DNA of 64,000 bases from Candidatus Methylomirabilis lanthanidiphila (GCA_902196205.1 CABIKM010000055.1:1-64000); one strand, 5' to 3'. Positions 52,204 to 61,476 are shown, counted from the stretch's first letter. A program made the numbers and translations. The notes: generated by a model from the letters alone, not told the origin.

Positions 52204-52968
52204 TTATTGAGTGACAGTCTGGCCGAGCAGTTTTCCTTTGAGGCTTTGGAAGATTAGCTGGCCGAGAACCTCCTGTGCCTGAATAGAAAATTTGCCCCCG
52301 CTTCCTTTCAGCCCAAGCTTCGCCAGGTCCGTTTGGGTATTGTATTTCCCTTTTAGAGTAAGGGGCTCGGTGCGTCCGTTAGATAGGACGGCCGAGGCCG
52401 TCCCTATAAGTGTTTTCCCATCTACGTTCTGAATATCCATGACCAAATTCCAAGTTCCGTCTTCTCCCGGCGGAAAGTCCATTTGGTCCGCATCGTTGAA
52501 GGACTGGCAGCCCCCCCCTTTGGCACAGATCTTTCCCTTTACAGTACCGATCAGCCGATTACTGGGTTTATCGACGTCATAGGTGTACGTGATCTTACCC
52601 TTGATCTTCACCACTTGGTAGCCATCCGTTGCGATTCCAATCAACTTCCCCTTCAGGACGGCGCGCGTAATATCGCCTGTCGATTTGATGGACCCGGATA
52701 TCCTGAGGTCCGCTTCGACATAGATCCCGTCGTCCGTACCCGTCATCCTCCCTTGCCCGATGATCTTGCCTTTATCATCCTGGACGAGCGTTGTGAGGGC
52801 GGATATACCGAGATCAGACTCGTCATAACTGCCAGTAAGATCCCAGACACCGTGCTGCTGGTCGAAATGGTTCTCGTAGTGCCCCGAAGGTACGCCGGCG
52901 TAGGACAGGGCAGGCAGGAGAATCATGATCCACAGGCCGGAAACTCTTTTGATGAAGGCGGTAATCAT
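52204..52968 (-). CDS. Exported beta-rich protein of unknown function
   Basis: 254 residues; signal peptide FIKRVSGLWIMILLPALSYA, then a mature part with alternating short strands (GKIIGQGRMTG, AVLKGKLIGIA, LKGKYNTQTDLAKL) and a Cys pair in KICAKGGGCQ. I do not recognise the family; the repeats of G-x-[LI]-x-G suggest a beta-barrel or lipocalin-like fold. It follows the HEAT-repeat gene with a 29-nt gap and is probably co-transcribed. Confidence 0.75.
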   Translation of the reverse strand: MITAFIKRVSGLWIMILLPALSYAGVPSGHYENHFDQQHGVWDLTGSYDESDLGISALTTLVQDDKGKIIGQGRMTGTDDGIYVEADLRISGSIKSTGDITRAVLKGKLIGIATDGYQVVKIKGKITYTYDVDKPSNRLIGTVKGKICAKGGGCQSFNDADQMDFPPGEDGTWNLVMDIQNVDGKTLIGTASAVLSNGRTEPLTLKGKYNTQTDLAKLGLKGSGGKFSIQAQEVLGQLIFQSLKGKLLGQTVTQ

Positions 52969-52997
52969 CGCGACGTCCTCCCGCTGTCCGTTGTTGG

Positions 52998-54365
52998 TTA
53001 CTTCAGTTGTGCCGCCTGTGCAATTTGTGCTTCCCTGCTTCGGATCGCAATCGCGTCGAGAGCCTGAAGAGACTGTGCGGTTCGTGCCTGTCTCAAAGCA
53101 ATCACGGAGCCGAGTCTTATCTGAAAATTCTGGCCGTTGATAGAGAGTTCCGCCAGTTGAGGGGTCATCACTTCATCAAACTGCTTCGCAAGCGCAGGGT
53201 CACCTTCGCCAAAAGCCACTTGTGTCGCGAGCAACATCATTCCCGCCAGGCGGGCAGCCGTATCGCCATCACTGACGATCAGTGGAAAAAGAATAGTCGA
53301 GTCGATATGCTCCTGATTCTCGAGCGCCTGGTACATGCGGGCGCGAACCTCCGGTTGCGTTTCTATCCGTAATCGGTCAACGAGCGCTTGCGCCACATCA
53401 GCCGGCTCTTCCAGGTTGGCAATGCTCCACGCGGCGGCAGCGCGTACATCCGCGTCCTTCGATGTGAGAAATGTTGCCAGGAACGGCGCAGCATCGCCTG
53501 TCGCTTGCCCGAGCGATTCCAGCGCAAGAATACGCATTTCCGAATCGACGCGCGTTGATCCAAGATACGCCCGAAAGAAGTCTTCCGTCTGGTCAAACGA
53601 CTGCCGACCCAAACCGGACAAGACAGCCTCGGCGATGTCCCGGTCTTGTTCGTTGCCGCCGAGCGTGATCAACGACTCGTACGCTTCGGGCGTCCCCACC
53701 TCGCCCAAGGCGAGGGCTGCTTCTGTTCGGACTGCGTGGCTATGTCGCTGGTCTCCAATGATCGCGGACAGAATCGTAACAGTCTCTCTATCCGCAGTCA
53801 CAGCCAGGCCACGAACGGCGCCTCGAACCACGGTTTCGTCATCATCTTGCAGGAGGGAAAGGAGAAGTGATCTCGCCTGCGGGTGTCTGGAGTGTCCCAA
53901 CGCTTCCGCAATAGTCGACTTCAGCGAAGGCGGCGCCGCCATAAGTGCTTGCCGTAAAGCTGCGATGGCGTCGGTAGAGCCGGTTTTCCCCAAACTCCAG
54001 GCTGCTTGCCGACGTACCTTCAGGGGTTTGGACGGATCAAGAAGTATTGCGGCCAGACCGGATACGGATTCGGCGCTGGCGTCGCGCACCGACTTTCCTT
54101 GGATCAGTGCGGAGACAATAGCCGCTGGAGTGTGTTCCGCCCCTGTCGCAAACGACCGGTTTTCACTATCCGAATACAAGGGAGGAACGGATGGTTTTAC
54201 CGTACCAATTAGTGCAACTGGGGCTTGAACTCGATAGTAGGATGGGACGGCTAGAAAGAGCGCGAAAATAGCGGCCACCGATAGCGCCGAAATCAACCAG
54301 CAGGCGGACTTTCCCCAAGAGATCTTGACCCAAGTGAACCGGCACATGAAATGCGGAACTGTCAT
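52998..54365 (-). CDS. HEAT-repeat protein with N-terminal membrane anchor
   Basis: 455 residues from the ATG at 54365, which has AGGAG seven bases upstream. One transmembrane helix near residues 22-40 (LISALSVAAIFALFLAVPSY) is followed by about ten HEAT/PBS-lyase-type repeats (e.g. VRRQAAWSLGKTGSTDAIAA, VRTEAALALGEVGTPEAYES, VRAAAAWSIANLEEPADVAQ). Such proteins are scaffolds; the helical array probably faces the periplasm. Its job and partner are unknown; the downstream exported protein is the nearest candidate. Confidence 0.85.
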   Translation of the reverse strand: MTVPHFMCRFTWVKISWGKSACWLISALSVAAIFALFLAVPSYYRVQAPVALIGTVKPSVPPLYSDSENRSFATGAEHTPAAIVSALIQGKSVRDASAESVSGLAAILLDPSKPLKVRRQAAWSLGKTGSTDAIAALRQALMAAPPSLKSTIAEALGHSRHPQARSLLLSLLQDDDETVVRGAVRGLAVTADRETVTILSAIIGDQRHSHAVRTEAALALGEVGTPEAYESLITLGGNEQDRDIAEAVLSGLGRQSFDQTEDFFRAYLGSTRVDSEMRILALESLGQATGDAAPFLATFLTSKDADVRAAAAWSIANLEEPADVAQALVDRLRIETQPEVRARMYQALENQEHIDSTILFPLIVSDGDTAARLAGMMLLATQVAFGEGDPALAKQFDEVMTPQLAELSINGQNFQIRLGSVIALRQARTAQSLQALDAIAIRSREAQIAQAAQLK

Positions 54366-54569
54366 AGACGGCTCCTCTCCGGAACGAACCAAGATCACTC
54401 TTTGAGTGGGGAGTTATTTATCATAAGTGGATAAGTAATGTCAAGTCGTGTCTGGCGAAAAGCAATTCTATCGCGGACTGATACACGTGCGGCGACGTGA
54501 GGCTATGGAGCTTAGAGCCACAACGGGGTTCTGGCTCTAAGCTGCCCGAAGGGCGTCGACGATCTTCAG

Positions 54570-54686
54570 GCGCACTGCGCGCAGGAAGCCGCCGGCCAGC
54601 CCCATCGCCCGTCTGACCCACGGGTTGTGGCCAGCAATGGCCTACTCCATGGCGAGATGCTCCGCGTCGTGGCCATGGAGAGTTGA
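54570..54686 (+). pseudogene. suhB-like 3' end relic
   Basis: The plus-strand frame reads QEAAGQPHRPSDPRVVASNG, then LLHGEMLRVVAMES and TGA at 54684-54686. It closely matches the end of the suhB-like protein at 37780-38562 (NPQIVASNGLLHDEMLHILA, MES stop). A shortened TEAGG-like block precedes it. Nothing upstream resembles the rest of the enzyme. Confidence 0.6.
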
Positions 54687-54902
54687 ACAATCTTTCAGCA
54701 ACCGTCTGTCCCGATTGGCCGCATCTGGATCAGCCAACCATTCCCTCTTCGGATTTCCGAAAAACCATCCATAAGGATACGGCGACTCAGCCTGCTCTTT
54801 TCATGTGTATCTGACGGTCGAGCTGTAGAGCCTGCTGCTGCATGACGATGATGGGAGCAACGCGGCGGCAAGCCCTACAAGCGAGTGTTTAGGCTGCATT
54901 GG

Positions 54903-55106
54903 TCAGTGACTCATCCATCTGTTTCTCGGATCGAAACTACTATTGGCATCAATTGGCCGTAGATTCGGTGTGATTCTTTTGCAGTTTGGGCACTGATAAC
55001 GTTCGCGTGAATCTTGGCATCCAATGCTCAGCATAATTTGTGGTGGGAATGTGCATTCGCAAAGATCATACCCTAGGAGCCTGTCGGAGATAAATGCGCG
55101 CGGCAC
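54903..55106 (-). CDS. Doubtful small zinc-ribbon-like ORF
   Basis: Up to 67 residues from GTG. The only feature is four cysteines, two as CPNC (SRERYQCPNCKRI) and others in DLCECTFPP, which could be half of a zinc ribbon. No good ribosome site and no neighbour context. Kept only because Cys spacing is unusual for random sequence. Confidence 0.25.
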   Translation of the reverse strand: MPRAFISDRLLGYDLCECTFPPQIMLSIGCQDSRERYQCPNCKRITPNLRPIDANSSFDPRNRWMSH

Positions 55107-55354
55107 ACATTATGCGGGCTGGACAAACGGGCCATCCGGGCTATGCTGGCCGCTCCTCGCACAGGCCGCCGCCGTCGACGCGGCGGAGGACGCTCAACCG
55201 GGGACGGGCCGGCATGGCGACGAGCTGCCCGCCGAGCTGACACGAGCCGACACCTCCGTATGTGAATCGGCTCCCCAGCCCCATACTAGGGAGCCCACGG
55301 TGCTACGCAGGTCGCCGGCTCGTCCATTATATCTAGATTGTTTAAAGTTAATAT

Positions 55355-55381
55355 GTATTAACCGATCGGTTTGATTAATAC
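55355..55381. promoter_or_regulatory. Nested palindrome, possible operator
   Basis: A perfect 12-bp palindrome AACCGATCGGTT (55360-55371) lies within GTATTAA...TTAATAC (55355-55361 and 55375-55381). The setting is A+T-rich and promoter-like. TetR-type operators have similar form, but no regulator gene is next to it. Confidence 0.45.
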
Positions 55382-55647
55382 AATCAGGCTGGCGCTCAGA
55401 GAAATATGGATATTGACATCAGAAGCGTTGCTTTTCAGAGTTGAAAAGGCACGCCTGAATATTTGTCGGTTGGCGGTTACCTCTTTTCCCTTAAACGAAT
55501 GCGCCGATTGCCGCGTCATATTCTACATAACGCCGGACCACCAAAGAAGTTATAGACCGTCGATTTAGCTTCTTTCATGGCAAAACAGCTCCTACGCAAC
55601 GTACGCTGTAGAACACGGATGACAGTTCATTCTACGAGGGTCAAAAC

Positions 55648-55917
55648 ATGGCTACAATTATTGAGTATACTGATCAAAAAAGACCTGCCAACAAATATCC
55701 CAACCGGATTATTTCACCACGTACACCGGGTCCATGCTGCTACTCGAAAATGGAACAAATTGGAGTCGAGCAACACGAAGAAGGTTGGAGTTTCATTTAT
55801 AAGCGCTGCAAGAAGTGCGGGTTTGCCGTCCGTCACGTAACAGCCCGAATCTCACAAGTCTTTACAAAAAAATGTCCTCGCTTTGATCACCACCAACTCG
55901 TCGGTTTCCACAACTAG
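55648..55917 (+). CDS. Small Cys-rich conserved-type protein of unknown function
   Basis: 89 residues, MATIIEYTDQKRPANKYPNR ... PGPCCYSKMEQIGVEQHEEG ... YKRCKKCGFAVRHV ... KKCPRFDHH. Cysteines in GPCC, RCKKC and KKC suggest a zinc ribbon. GAGGGTCAAAAC precedes the ATG. The composition (many Lys, Arg and aromatic residues) and clean start argue for a real gene. Family not recognised. Confidence 0.65.
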   Translation: MATIIEYTDQKRPANKYPNRIISPRTPGPCCYSKMEQIGVEQHEEGWSFIYKRCKKCGFAVRHVTARISQVFTKKCPRFDHHQLVGFHN

Positions 55918-56004
55918 CGAGGCTCAAAAGTTGCCCTCCGTGTTGGACCGTACCTGTGCTATACTTTAGCGCCGAGTGAGAAACCGCACATGTGGAGTGA
56001 AGGG

Positions 56005-56967
56005 ATGAACGTTGGTGGTCTGATTGAAGAAGCACAGGTGAGCGCTCTGCTTGATCTCGAAGAAGAGATTGAGCGGCTGAAAAAAGATTTACATGCGGTC
56101 GTGTTAGCGCATTACTATCAGGACTCTGATATTCAGGATGTCGCCGATGTCATCGGCGACAGTCTGCAACTGGCCCAGCAGGCCGCACAGACGAACGCTG
56201 AAGTGATCGTCTTTGCCGGCGTTCACTTTATGGCGGAGACGGCAAAGATTCTCAACCCTTCAAAACAGGTACTGCTCCCGGACTTGCAGGCGGGATGTTC
56301 TCTGGCAGAAGGCTGTCCTCCCGATCTGTTCGGACGCTTCAAGCAGAAATACCCGGACCACATCGTGATCAGCTACATCAATTGCAGCGCCGAGATCAAG
56401 GCGATGAGCGATATCATCTGCACCTCGAGCAATGCAGAAAAAATCATCAATCGGATCCCGAAGGAACAGCCGATTCTCTTTGCGCCCGATCAGAACTTGG
56501 GTCGTTATCTTATAAAAAAAACTGGCCGCGATCTGACGTTATGGCCAGGCACCTGCGTGGTGCACGAGATGTTCTCCGAAAAGAAGCTCGTGCAGCTTAT
56601 GGTGCGCCATCCTCATGCCAAGGTGCTCGCCCATCCCGAGTGTGAAGCAGGCGTGCTTCAGCATGCCGACTACATCGGCTCAACGAGCGCGCTCCTGAGT
56701 TACGTCAAACAGAGCAAGGACACTGAGTTCATCATCGCGACCGAACCCGGCATCATTCACCAGATGGAGAAGGCCTGCTCGGATAAGACATTTATCCCGG
56801 CCCCTCCGGACGGGGATTGCGCCTGCAACCAGTGCCCCTACATGCGACTCAACACGATGGAGAAGCTGTACCTGTGCATGAAACACCGTGCGCCGGAAAT
56901 TACGCTCGACGAAGAGCTTCGGCTTCTTGCCTTACGCCCCATCCGGCGCATGCTGGCCATGAGCTAA
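56005..56967 (+). CDS. nadA: Quinolinate synthase NadA
   Basis: 320 residues from the ATG at 56005, with GGAGTGAAGGG upstream; an ATG 15 nt earlier is less well placed. NadA condenses iminoaspartate with dihydroxyacetone phosphate on a 4Fe-4S cluster. Cluster cysteines lie in [18 protein letters not shown] and CACNQCPYM. The substrate-binding stretches [12 protein letters not shown] and [20 protein letters not shown] are present. It starts the nadA-nadC-nadB operon. Confidence 0.96.
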   Translation: MNVGGLIEEAQVSALLDLEEEIERLKKDLHAVVLAHYYQDSDIQDVADVIGDSLQLAQQAAQTNAEVIVFAGVHFMAETAKILNPSKQVLLPDLQAGCSLAEGCPPDLFGRFKQKYPDHIVISYINCSAEIKAMSDIICTSSNAEKIINRIPKEQPILFAPDQNLGRYLIKKTGRDLTLWPGTCVVHEMFSEKKLVQLMVRHPHAKVLAHPECEAGVLQHADYIGSTSALLSYVKQSKDTEFIIATEPGIIHQMEKACSDKTFIPAPPDGDCACNQCPYMRLNTMEKLYLCMKHRAPEITLDEELRLLALRPIRRMLAMS

Positions 56968-56988
56968 GGCCGTCTCTCCTGTATCTTC

Positions 56989-57852
56989 ATGCCCCTCTCC
57001 CTCGTTCGGATCAGCCGTCAAGAAGCCCTCAAGCGGTTCCTTGAGGAAGACATCGGCCGTGGCGATGTCACGACCCTCGCGATCGTGCCGCCCGATCAAC
57101 AGGCGATCGGCCATTTCGTGGCCAAGGCACCCCTTATACTGGCCGGGATCGAGCTGGTGGTCGAGACTCTCGCCATCATGGATGAAGGCATCGTGGTGGA
57201 GAACCGCCATCGTGACGGTGATGAGCTGCACGAAGGCCAGAGGGCCGCATCCGTCCGTGGTCAAGCCAGGGCGCTGCTGACCGGCGAACGTGTGGCCACA
57301 AATCTACTCCAGCGGCTCTGCGGAATCGCCACGCTGACAAGACGGTTCGTTGAGGCTGTCCGCGGGACGCAGGCGAAAATTCTTGATACGCGAAAAACCA
57401 CGCCAGGACTACGGGTCTTTGAGAAGTATGCCGTAACCGTGGGCGGCGGGATCAACCATCGCTTTGGACTTGATGATGCGATCCTGATCAAGGATAACCA
57501 TATCAGACTGGCCGGCGGTATCAGCGCAGCCATTGAAACAGCCCGACAACATGAGAGCCGCTCGCATCGGTTCGAGGTTGAGGTCGCTACCCTCGAAGAG
57601 TTGCAGGCAGCGCTCCGGTATGATCTTGACGCCGTTCTCCTCGACAACATGAACCCGGAAATGGTTCGACAAGCCGTGGCCTGCGTGCGCGCTCACGAGC
57701 ACGGCAATAAGATCGTGATCGAAGCGTCAGGCGGCATGACCCTCGACAATGTCCGGGCATTCGCGGAGGCCGGCGTCGACTGGATCTCCATTGGAGCCTT
57801 GACGCATACCGCCCCAGCCGTCGATATGAGCTTCAAGATCTACCCCGCATGA
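56989..57852 (+). CDS. nadC: Quinolinate phosphoribosyltransferase NadC
   Basis: 287 residues. The N-terminal domain has EEDIGRGDVTTLAI; the barrel has LLQRLCGIATLTRRFVEAV, ILDTRKTTPGLRVFEKYAV, GGGINHRFGLDDAILIKDNH and IEASGGMTLDNVRAFAEAGV. It makes nicotinate mononucleotide from quinolinate and PRPP, the step after NadA. It begins 21 nt after nadA and its TGA overlaps the nadB ATG. Confidence 0.96.
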   Translation: MPLSLVRISRQEALKRFLEEDIGRGDVTTLAIVPPDQQAIGHFVAKAPLILAGIELVVETLAIMDEGIVVENRHRDGDELHEGQRAASVRGQARALLTGERVATNLLQRLCGIATLTRRFVEAVRGTQAKILDTRKTTPGLRVFEKYAVTVGGGINHRFGLDDAILIKDNHIRLAGGISAAIETARQHESRSHRFEVEVATLEELQAALRYDLDAVLLDNMNPEMVRQAVACVRAHEHGNKIVIEASGGMTLDNVRAFAEAGVDWISIGALTHTAPAVDMSFKIYPA

Positions 57853-59402
57853 AAACAGACATCCTCATCATTGGCAGCGGCCTGGCGGGATGTGCCGCGG
57901 CGCTGGCGGCCGCCAAACGGGACGTTGAGGTGACGCTGCTCACCCGATCGCCCCAGCCGGAGGAAAGCAGCACCTTCTGGGCCCAAGGCGGCATCATCTA
58001 TCAAGGGGCAAACGACTCCCCCCAAAAGCTGGTAGCTGATATTCTCACCGCCGGCGCGGGTCTGAGTTCGCCTGAAGCAGCGGCGCTGGTCAGTCGCGAG
58101 GGTCCCCGGCTGGTGAAGGAGATTCTCATTGATGAGCTCGGGGTTCCGTTCGACGAATCGCCGGACCATTCGACTCGATGGGACCTGACTGCAGAGGCCG
58201 CGCATTCGCTTCCACGTATCCTGCATCATAAGGACCAGACAGGGTTGGCGATCCAGCGCGCGTTCATTGAACGGATAGCCTCATATCCGAGGGTCAAGCT
58301 GCTCTGCGCAGCGACCGCCGTCGATCTGCTCACGATTTCTCACCATTCGGCCGAACCCCTGGATGTCTATAAGGCCCCAACGTGCATTGGAGCGTACGCG
58401 CTGGATCAGACGACCGGTGAGATCTTTCCGATCCTCGCGAAGGAGACGATCCTGGCGACCGGCGGACTCGGCCGTGTCTTTCTGCATACCACCAATCCTG
58501 CCGGTGCCCGAGGCGACGGCATTGCGATGGCCTACCGGGCCGGCGCTCGTTGTATCAATATGCAGTACGTCCAGTTTCACCCCACCACGCTCTTCCATCC
58601 CAGTGGCCGGTTCCTCATCTCGGAAGCGATGCGAGGCGAAGGCGCCCGCCTCGTAGACGGTAGAGGGCGTGAATTTATGACTGATTATCACTCCGATGGA
58701 TCACTCGCCCCGCGGGACGTGGTCGCGCGCGGGATCCATCAGATGATGCTGGAATCGGGCGAGCCGTGCGCCTATCTCGATATCTCTCACAAACCGGCCG
58801 ATCAGGTCCGCGAACGATTCCCCGGAATCTATGCGCACTGTCTGAAGTACGGGATCGATATGACGAAGGAGCCCATCCCCGTCGTCCCGGCTGCGCACTA
58901 CAGTTGCGGCGGCATTTCGGTTGACGAGTGGGGACAGTCAAACCTGCATCGACTGCGCGCCGTTGGGGAGGTCGCCTGCTCGGGGTTGCATGGCGCCAAT
59001 CGCTTGGCCAGTACGTCCCTGTTGGAATGCCTTGTGTGGGGAACCCGTGCCGGCGCTCAGGCCGCAGCGTTCATCACAGGGGATGACGACTATTATTTTC
59101 CCAGGATTGCGCCCTGGCGATATGAACGCGAGCCGGTTGATCCGGCGCTGATCGCCCAGGACTGGCTCAGCATCCAACAGACCATGTGGAATTACGTCGG
59201 GCTCGTCCGCAGCGCTAAACGGCTGAACCGAGCCCATGAGATCCTGCGGGAACTCGGTCTTGAGATCTTACGGTTCTACGAGAAGGCCGAGGTCACCGAC
59301 GCAATGGTCGGCCTTCGTAACGGTATTCAGACGGCGCTGGTCATCCTGCTGGCGGCTATGGAATGTCGGCAGAGCCGCGGCTGCCACTACCGGATCGACT
59401 GA
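57849..59402 (+). CDS. nadB: L-aspartate oxidase NadB
   Basis: 517 residues. FAD Rossmann motif DILIIGSGLAGCAAALAAAK; TFWAQGGIIY; active-site regions HPTTLFHPSGRFLISEAMRG and AAHYSCGGISVDEWGQSNL; GLHGANRLASTSLLECLVWG. It oxidises L-aspartate to iminoaspartate for NadA. Length is normal and the stop is followed within 4 nt by a heptad repeat (59406-59469). Confidence 0.96.
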   Translation: MKTDILIIGSGLAGCAAALAAAKRDVEVTLLTRSPQPEESSTFWAQGGIIYQGANDSPQKLVADILTAGAGLSSPEAAALVSREGPRLVKEILIDELGVPFDESPDHSTRWDLTAEAAHSLPRILHHKDQTGLAIQRAFIERIASYPRVKLLCAATAVDLLTISHHSAEPLDVYKAPTCIGAYALDQTTGEIFPILAKETILATGGLGRVFLHTTNPAGARGDGIAMAYRAGARCINMQYVQFHPTTLFHPSGRFLISEAMRGEGARLVDGRGREFMTDYHSDGSLAPRDVVARGIHQMMLESGEPCAYLDISHKPADQVRERFPGIYAHCLKYGIDMTKEPIPVVPAAHYSCGGISVDEWGQSNLHRLRAVGEVACSGLHGANRLASTSLLECLVWGTRAGAQAAAFITGDDDYYFPRIAPWRYEREPVDPALIAQDWLSIQQTMWNYVGLVRSAKRLNRAHEILRELGLEILRFYEKAEVTDAMVGLRNGIQTALVILLAAMECRQSRGCHYRID

Positions 59403-59405
59403 AAT

Positions 59406-59469
59406 AGCGGTCAGCCCTCAGCCTTCAGCACAAAGAAGCTGACCGCTGAGGGCTGACCGCTGAGGGCTG
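59406..59469. repeat. Heptad repeat, AGCNNTC class, palindromic
   Basis: Left part AGCGGTC AGCCCTC AGCCTTC AGC; right part GCTGACC GCTGAGG GCTGACC GCTGAGG GCTGA, its inverted complement. It fills the gap between nadB and the next gene. The last GAGGG lies 8 nt before that gene's ATG and is its only possible ribosome site. Confidence 0.88.
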
Positions 59470-59473
59470 ATAC

Positions 59474-60505
59474 ATGAAAGCTGTGCGATTCCATGAGCAT
59501 GGCGGGCCAGAGGTTCTGAGATACGAAGACGCCCCTGATCCCGTCATCGCTCCTCATGAGGTGCTGGTAAAGGTCAAGGCCTGCGCCCTGAATCACCTGG
59601 ATCTCTGGTGCCGAAAAGGGATGCTGGGGATGCAGATTCCCCTACCCCACATCTCCGGATCGGATATCGCCGGTGAGGTGGCGGCGGTTGGAAGTATCGT
59701 CACCCGCATTATACCCGGTCAACAGGTCGTCGTCTCACCGGGGGTGAGCTGCGGCCAGTGCATTCACTGTCTGTCCGGCCGCGATACCGCCTGCCGCACT
59801 TACGAAATCGTGGGCGGCTACCGGATCGACGGCGGCTACGCGGAGTATGTGAAGGTTTCAGAGGTCAACATTCTGCCGATACCGGAGGGAATGAGCTTCG
59901 AAGCGGCTGCGGCGTTCCCGCTCACGTTTCTGACCGCTTGGAACATGCTGGTCAATCTCGCGCGCGTCAAACGCGGTGATGACGTCCTGGTGATGGGGGC
60001 GGGAAGCGGGGTTGGAAGCGCCGCCGTCCAGATTGCCAAGCTGTTCGGCGCTCGCGTGATCGCCGCCGCCGGCGCCGACGAGAAGCTTGAGAAGGCTAAG
60101 GGACTCGGCGCCGACGAGACGATCAACTATGTTACCCAGGATCTGGTCGCCGAGGCGCGGCGCCTGACGGCCAAGCGAGGAGTGGACGTCATCTTCGAGC
60201 ATGTGGGGGGCGCCGTGTTTGAAACACTCATTCCGGCTCTCGCTACCGGAGGCCGCCTCGTGACCTGCGGCGCGACCGCAGGCTACCTGGCCCAAACCGA
60301 TATCCGATACCTGTTCATGCGGCAGTTGTCGATTATGGGCGGTTTCATGGGGCCCAAGGCAGATCTGCTGCAGATCGTCCGGGAAATGACGCGCGGAACG
60401 CTCACACCGATCGTCGATCGGGTCTTCCCGCTCAAGGACGCTGCAGCCGCGCAATGCGCGATGGAGGACCGCAAGCTGTTCGGCAAGCTGGTCCTGGCAG
60501 TCTAG
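59474..60505 (+). CDS. Zinc-type alcohol dehydrogenase/quinone oxidoreductase (MDR family)
   Basis: 343 residues. GroES-like domain with KACALNHLDLWCRKG and GSDIAGEVAAVGS; structural zinc Cys in GVSCGQCIHCLSGRDTACR; nucleotide motif VLVMGAGSGVGSAAVQIAK. The catalytic-zinc Cys is replaced by NHLD, as in some quinone reductases, although the structural zinc site is kept. Substrate unknown. Starts 4 nt after the repeat array. Confidence 0.9.
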   Translation: MKAVRFHEHGGPEVLRYEDAPDPVIAPHEVLVKVKACALNHLDLWCRKGMLGMQIPLPHISGSDIAGEVAAVGSIVTRIIPGQQVVVSPGVSCGQCIHCLSGRDTACRTYEIVGGYRIDGGYAEYVKVSEVNILPIPEGMSFEAAAAFPLTFLTAWNMLVNLARVKRGDDVLVMGAGSGVGSAAVQIAKLFGARVIAAAGADEKLEKAKGLGADETINYVTQDLVAEARRLTAKRGVDVIFEHVGGAVFETLIPALATGGRLVTCGATAGYLAQTDIRYLFMRQLSIMGGFMGPKADLLQIVREMTRGTLTPIVDRVFPLKDAAAAQCAMEDRKLFGKLVLAV

Positions 60506-60551
60506 CCACACGATAGACCGGCAGTCTGTCGGGACGTACATTAAGGGGAGT

Positions 60552-61310
60552 ATGATGACGCTCAACGTCGCACATCGAGGAGCCTCGGCGCTGGCGCCTG
60601 AGAACACGATAGCCGCTTTTGAAAAAGCCATTGAACTGGGCGTCGACGCCATCGAGCTGGACCTGCACGTCAGTCGAGATGGGGAACTCGTCGTAATCCA
60701 CGATCAGACGCTGGACCGGACCACTAATGGCCAAGGGCCGGTCCATGCCCATAGCGTGCAGGAACTCAAGCAGCTTGATGCCGGTCGCTGGTTTGGCGAG
60801 GGCTTTACCGGTCAACGAATACCGACCCTCGCTGAGGTCCTGGACCGTTTCGCCGGAAAGGTTGCGCTCGCGCTCGAAGTCAAGGCCGGGTCGGCCTTCT
60901 TTTGCGGTATCGAGGAGAAGGTGGTGGCAGTCCTGCGCGAGCACCAGATCATTTCACAGGTGGCCGTGGCGTCATTCGATCACTACGCGCTACGCAGACT
61001 GAAAGAGCTGGAGCCATCCATCCAGACCGCCGCCTTGCTCGTAGGGCGGCCGGTGTCGATGCCGATGATTGCGGAAGCGTGTCAGGCAGGCGCTATGGCC
61101 CTCGAATGCAGCCTTGTCACGAAAACAGAGGTTGAGGCCTGCCACGCCGCCGGACTTCAACTTGTGGTGTGGGTCGTGAATGAGCCGACTCAGATGGGCC
61201 ACTTTATCGATCTGGGAGTCGACGGGATCATTACCGACAGACCCAACCTTCTACGTCAAGTACTGGCAGAGCGCGGCGAACCCCGCCCAAACCCTACACA
61301 CTTGAAATAA
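60552..61310 (+). CDS. Glycerophosphodiester phosphodiesterase
   Basis: 252 residues; GGGGAG upstream of tandem ATGs at 60552 and 60555. GDPD family motifs: VAHRGASALAPENTIAAFEK, DAIELDLHVSRDGELVVIHD, TLDRTTNGQG and VVWVVNEPTQMGHFIDLGVD. The catalytic His of HRG and the metal ligands Glu and Asp of ELDLH are intact. No signal peptide, so cytoplasmic. It releases glycerol-3-phosphate from lipid-derived diesters. Confidence 0.94.
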   Translation: MMTLNVAHRGASALAPENTIAAFEKAIELGVDAIELDLHVSRDGELVVIHDQTLDRTTNGQGPVHAHSVQELKQLDAGRWFGEGFTGQRIPTLAEVLDRFAGKVALALEVKAGSAFFCGIEEKVVAVLREHQIISQVAVASFDHYALRRLKELEPSIQTAALLVGRPVSMPMIAEACQAGAMALECSLVTKTEVEACHAAGLQLVVWVVNEPTQMGHFIDLGVDGIITDRPNLLRQVLAERGEPRPNPTHLK

Positions 61311-61356
61311 GCCGCCGCTTCACACTGGTCTCAGCAGTCGACACCCCTGGATAGTC

Positions 61357-61470
61357 ATGGCATCTGATCCAACACCCGGCGACTCAAACCGAACCTGGTG
61401 GCCCTTTATTCTCTTGGTCGGAGCGATCACTGCTGTCGTAGTCGCCGCGTTCTTCCTGATACTCTTATGA
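61357..61470 (+). CDS. 37-residue tail-type membrane peptide
   Basis: MASDPTPGDSNRTWWPFILL, then VGAITAVVVAAFFLILL. A polar N terminus and one C-terminal helix of about 22 residues. The ribosome site is poor (CTGGA), but a good terminator begins 6 nt after the stop, which favours a real gene. No family recognised. Confidence 0.5.
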   Translation: MASDPTPGDSNRTWWPFILLVGAITAVVVAAFFLILL

Positions 61471-61476
61471 TTACGG

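Larger units (their letters stand above)
54366..55647. other. 1.28-kb gene-poor region
   Basis: Contains a suhB-like 3' relic on the plus strand (54570-54686), a doubtful small minus-strand frame (54903-55106), a G+C-rich stretch at 55120-55300 without a convincing frame, and a nested palindrome at 55355-55381. Otherwise I see nothing. Confidence 0.6.
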
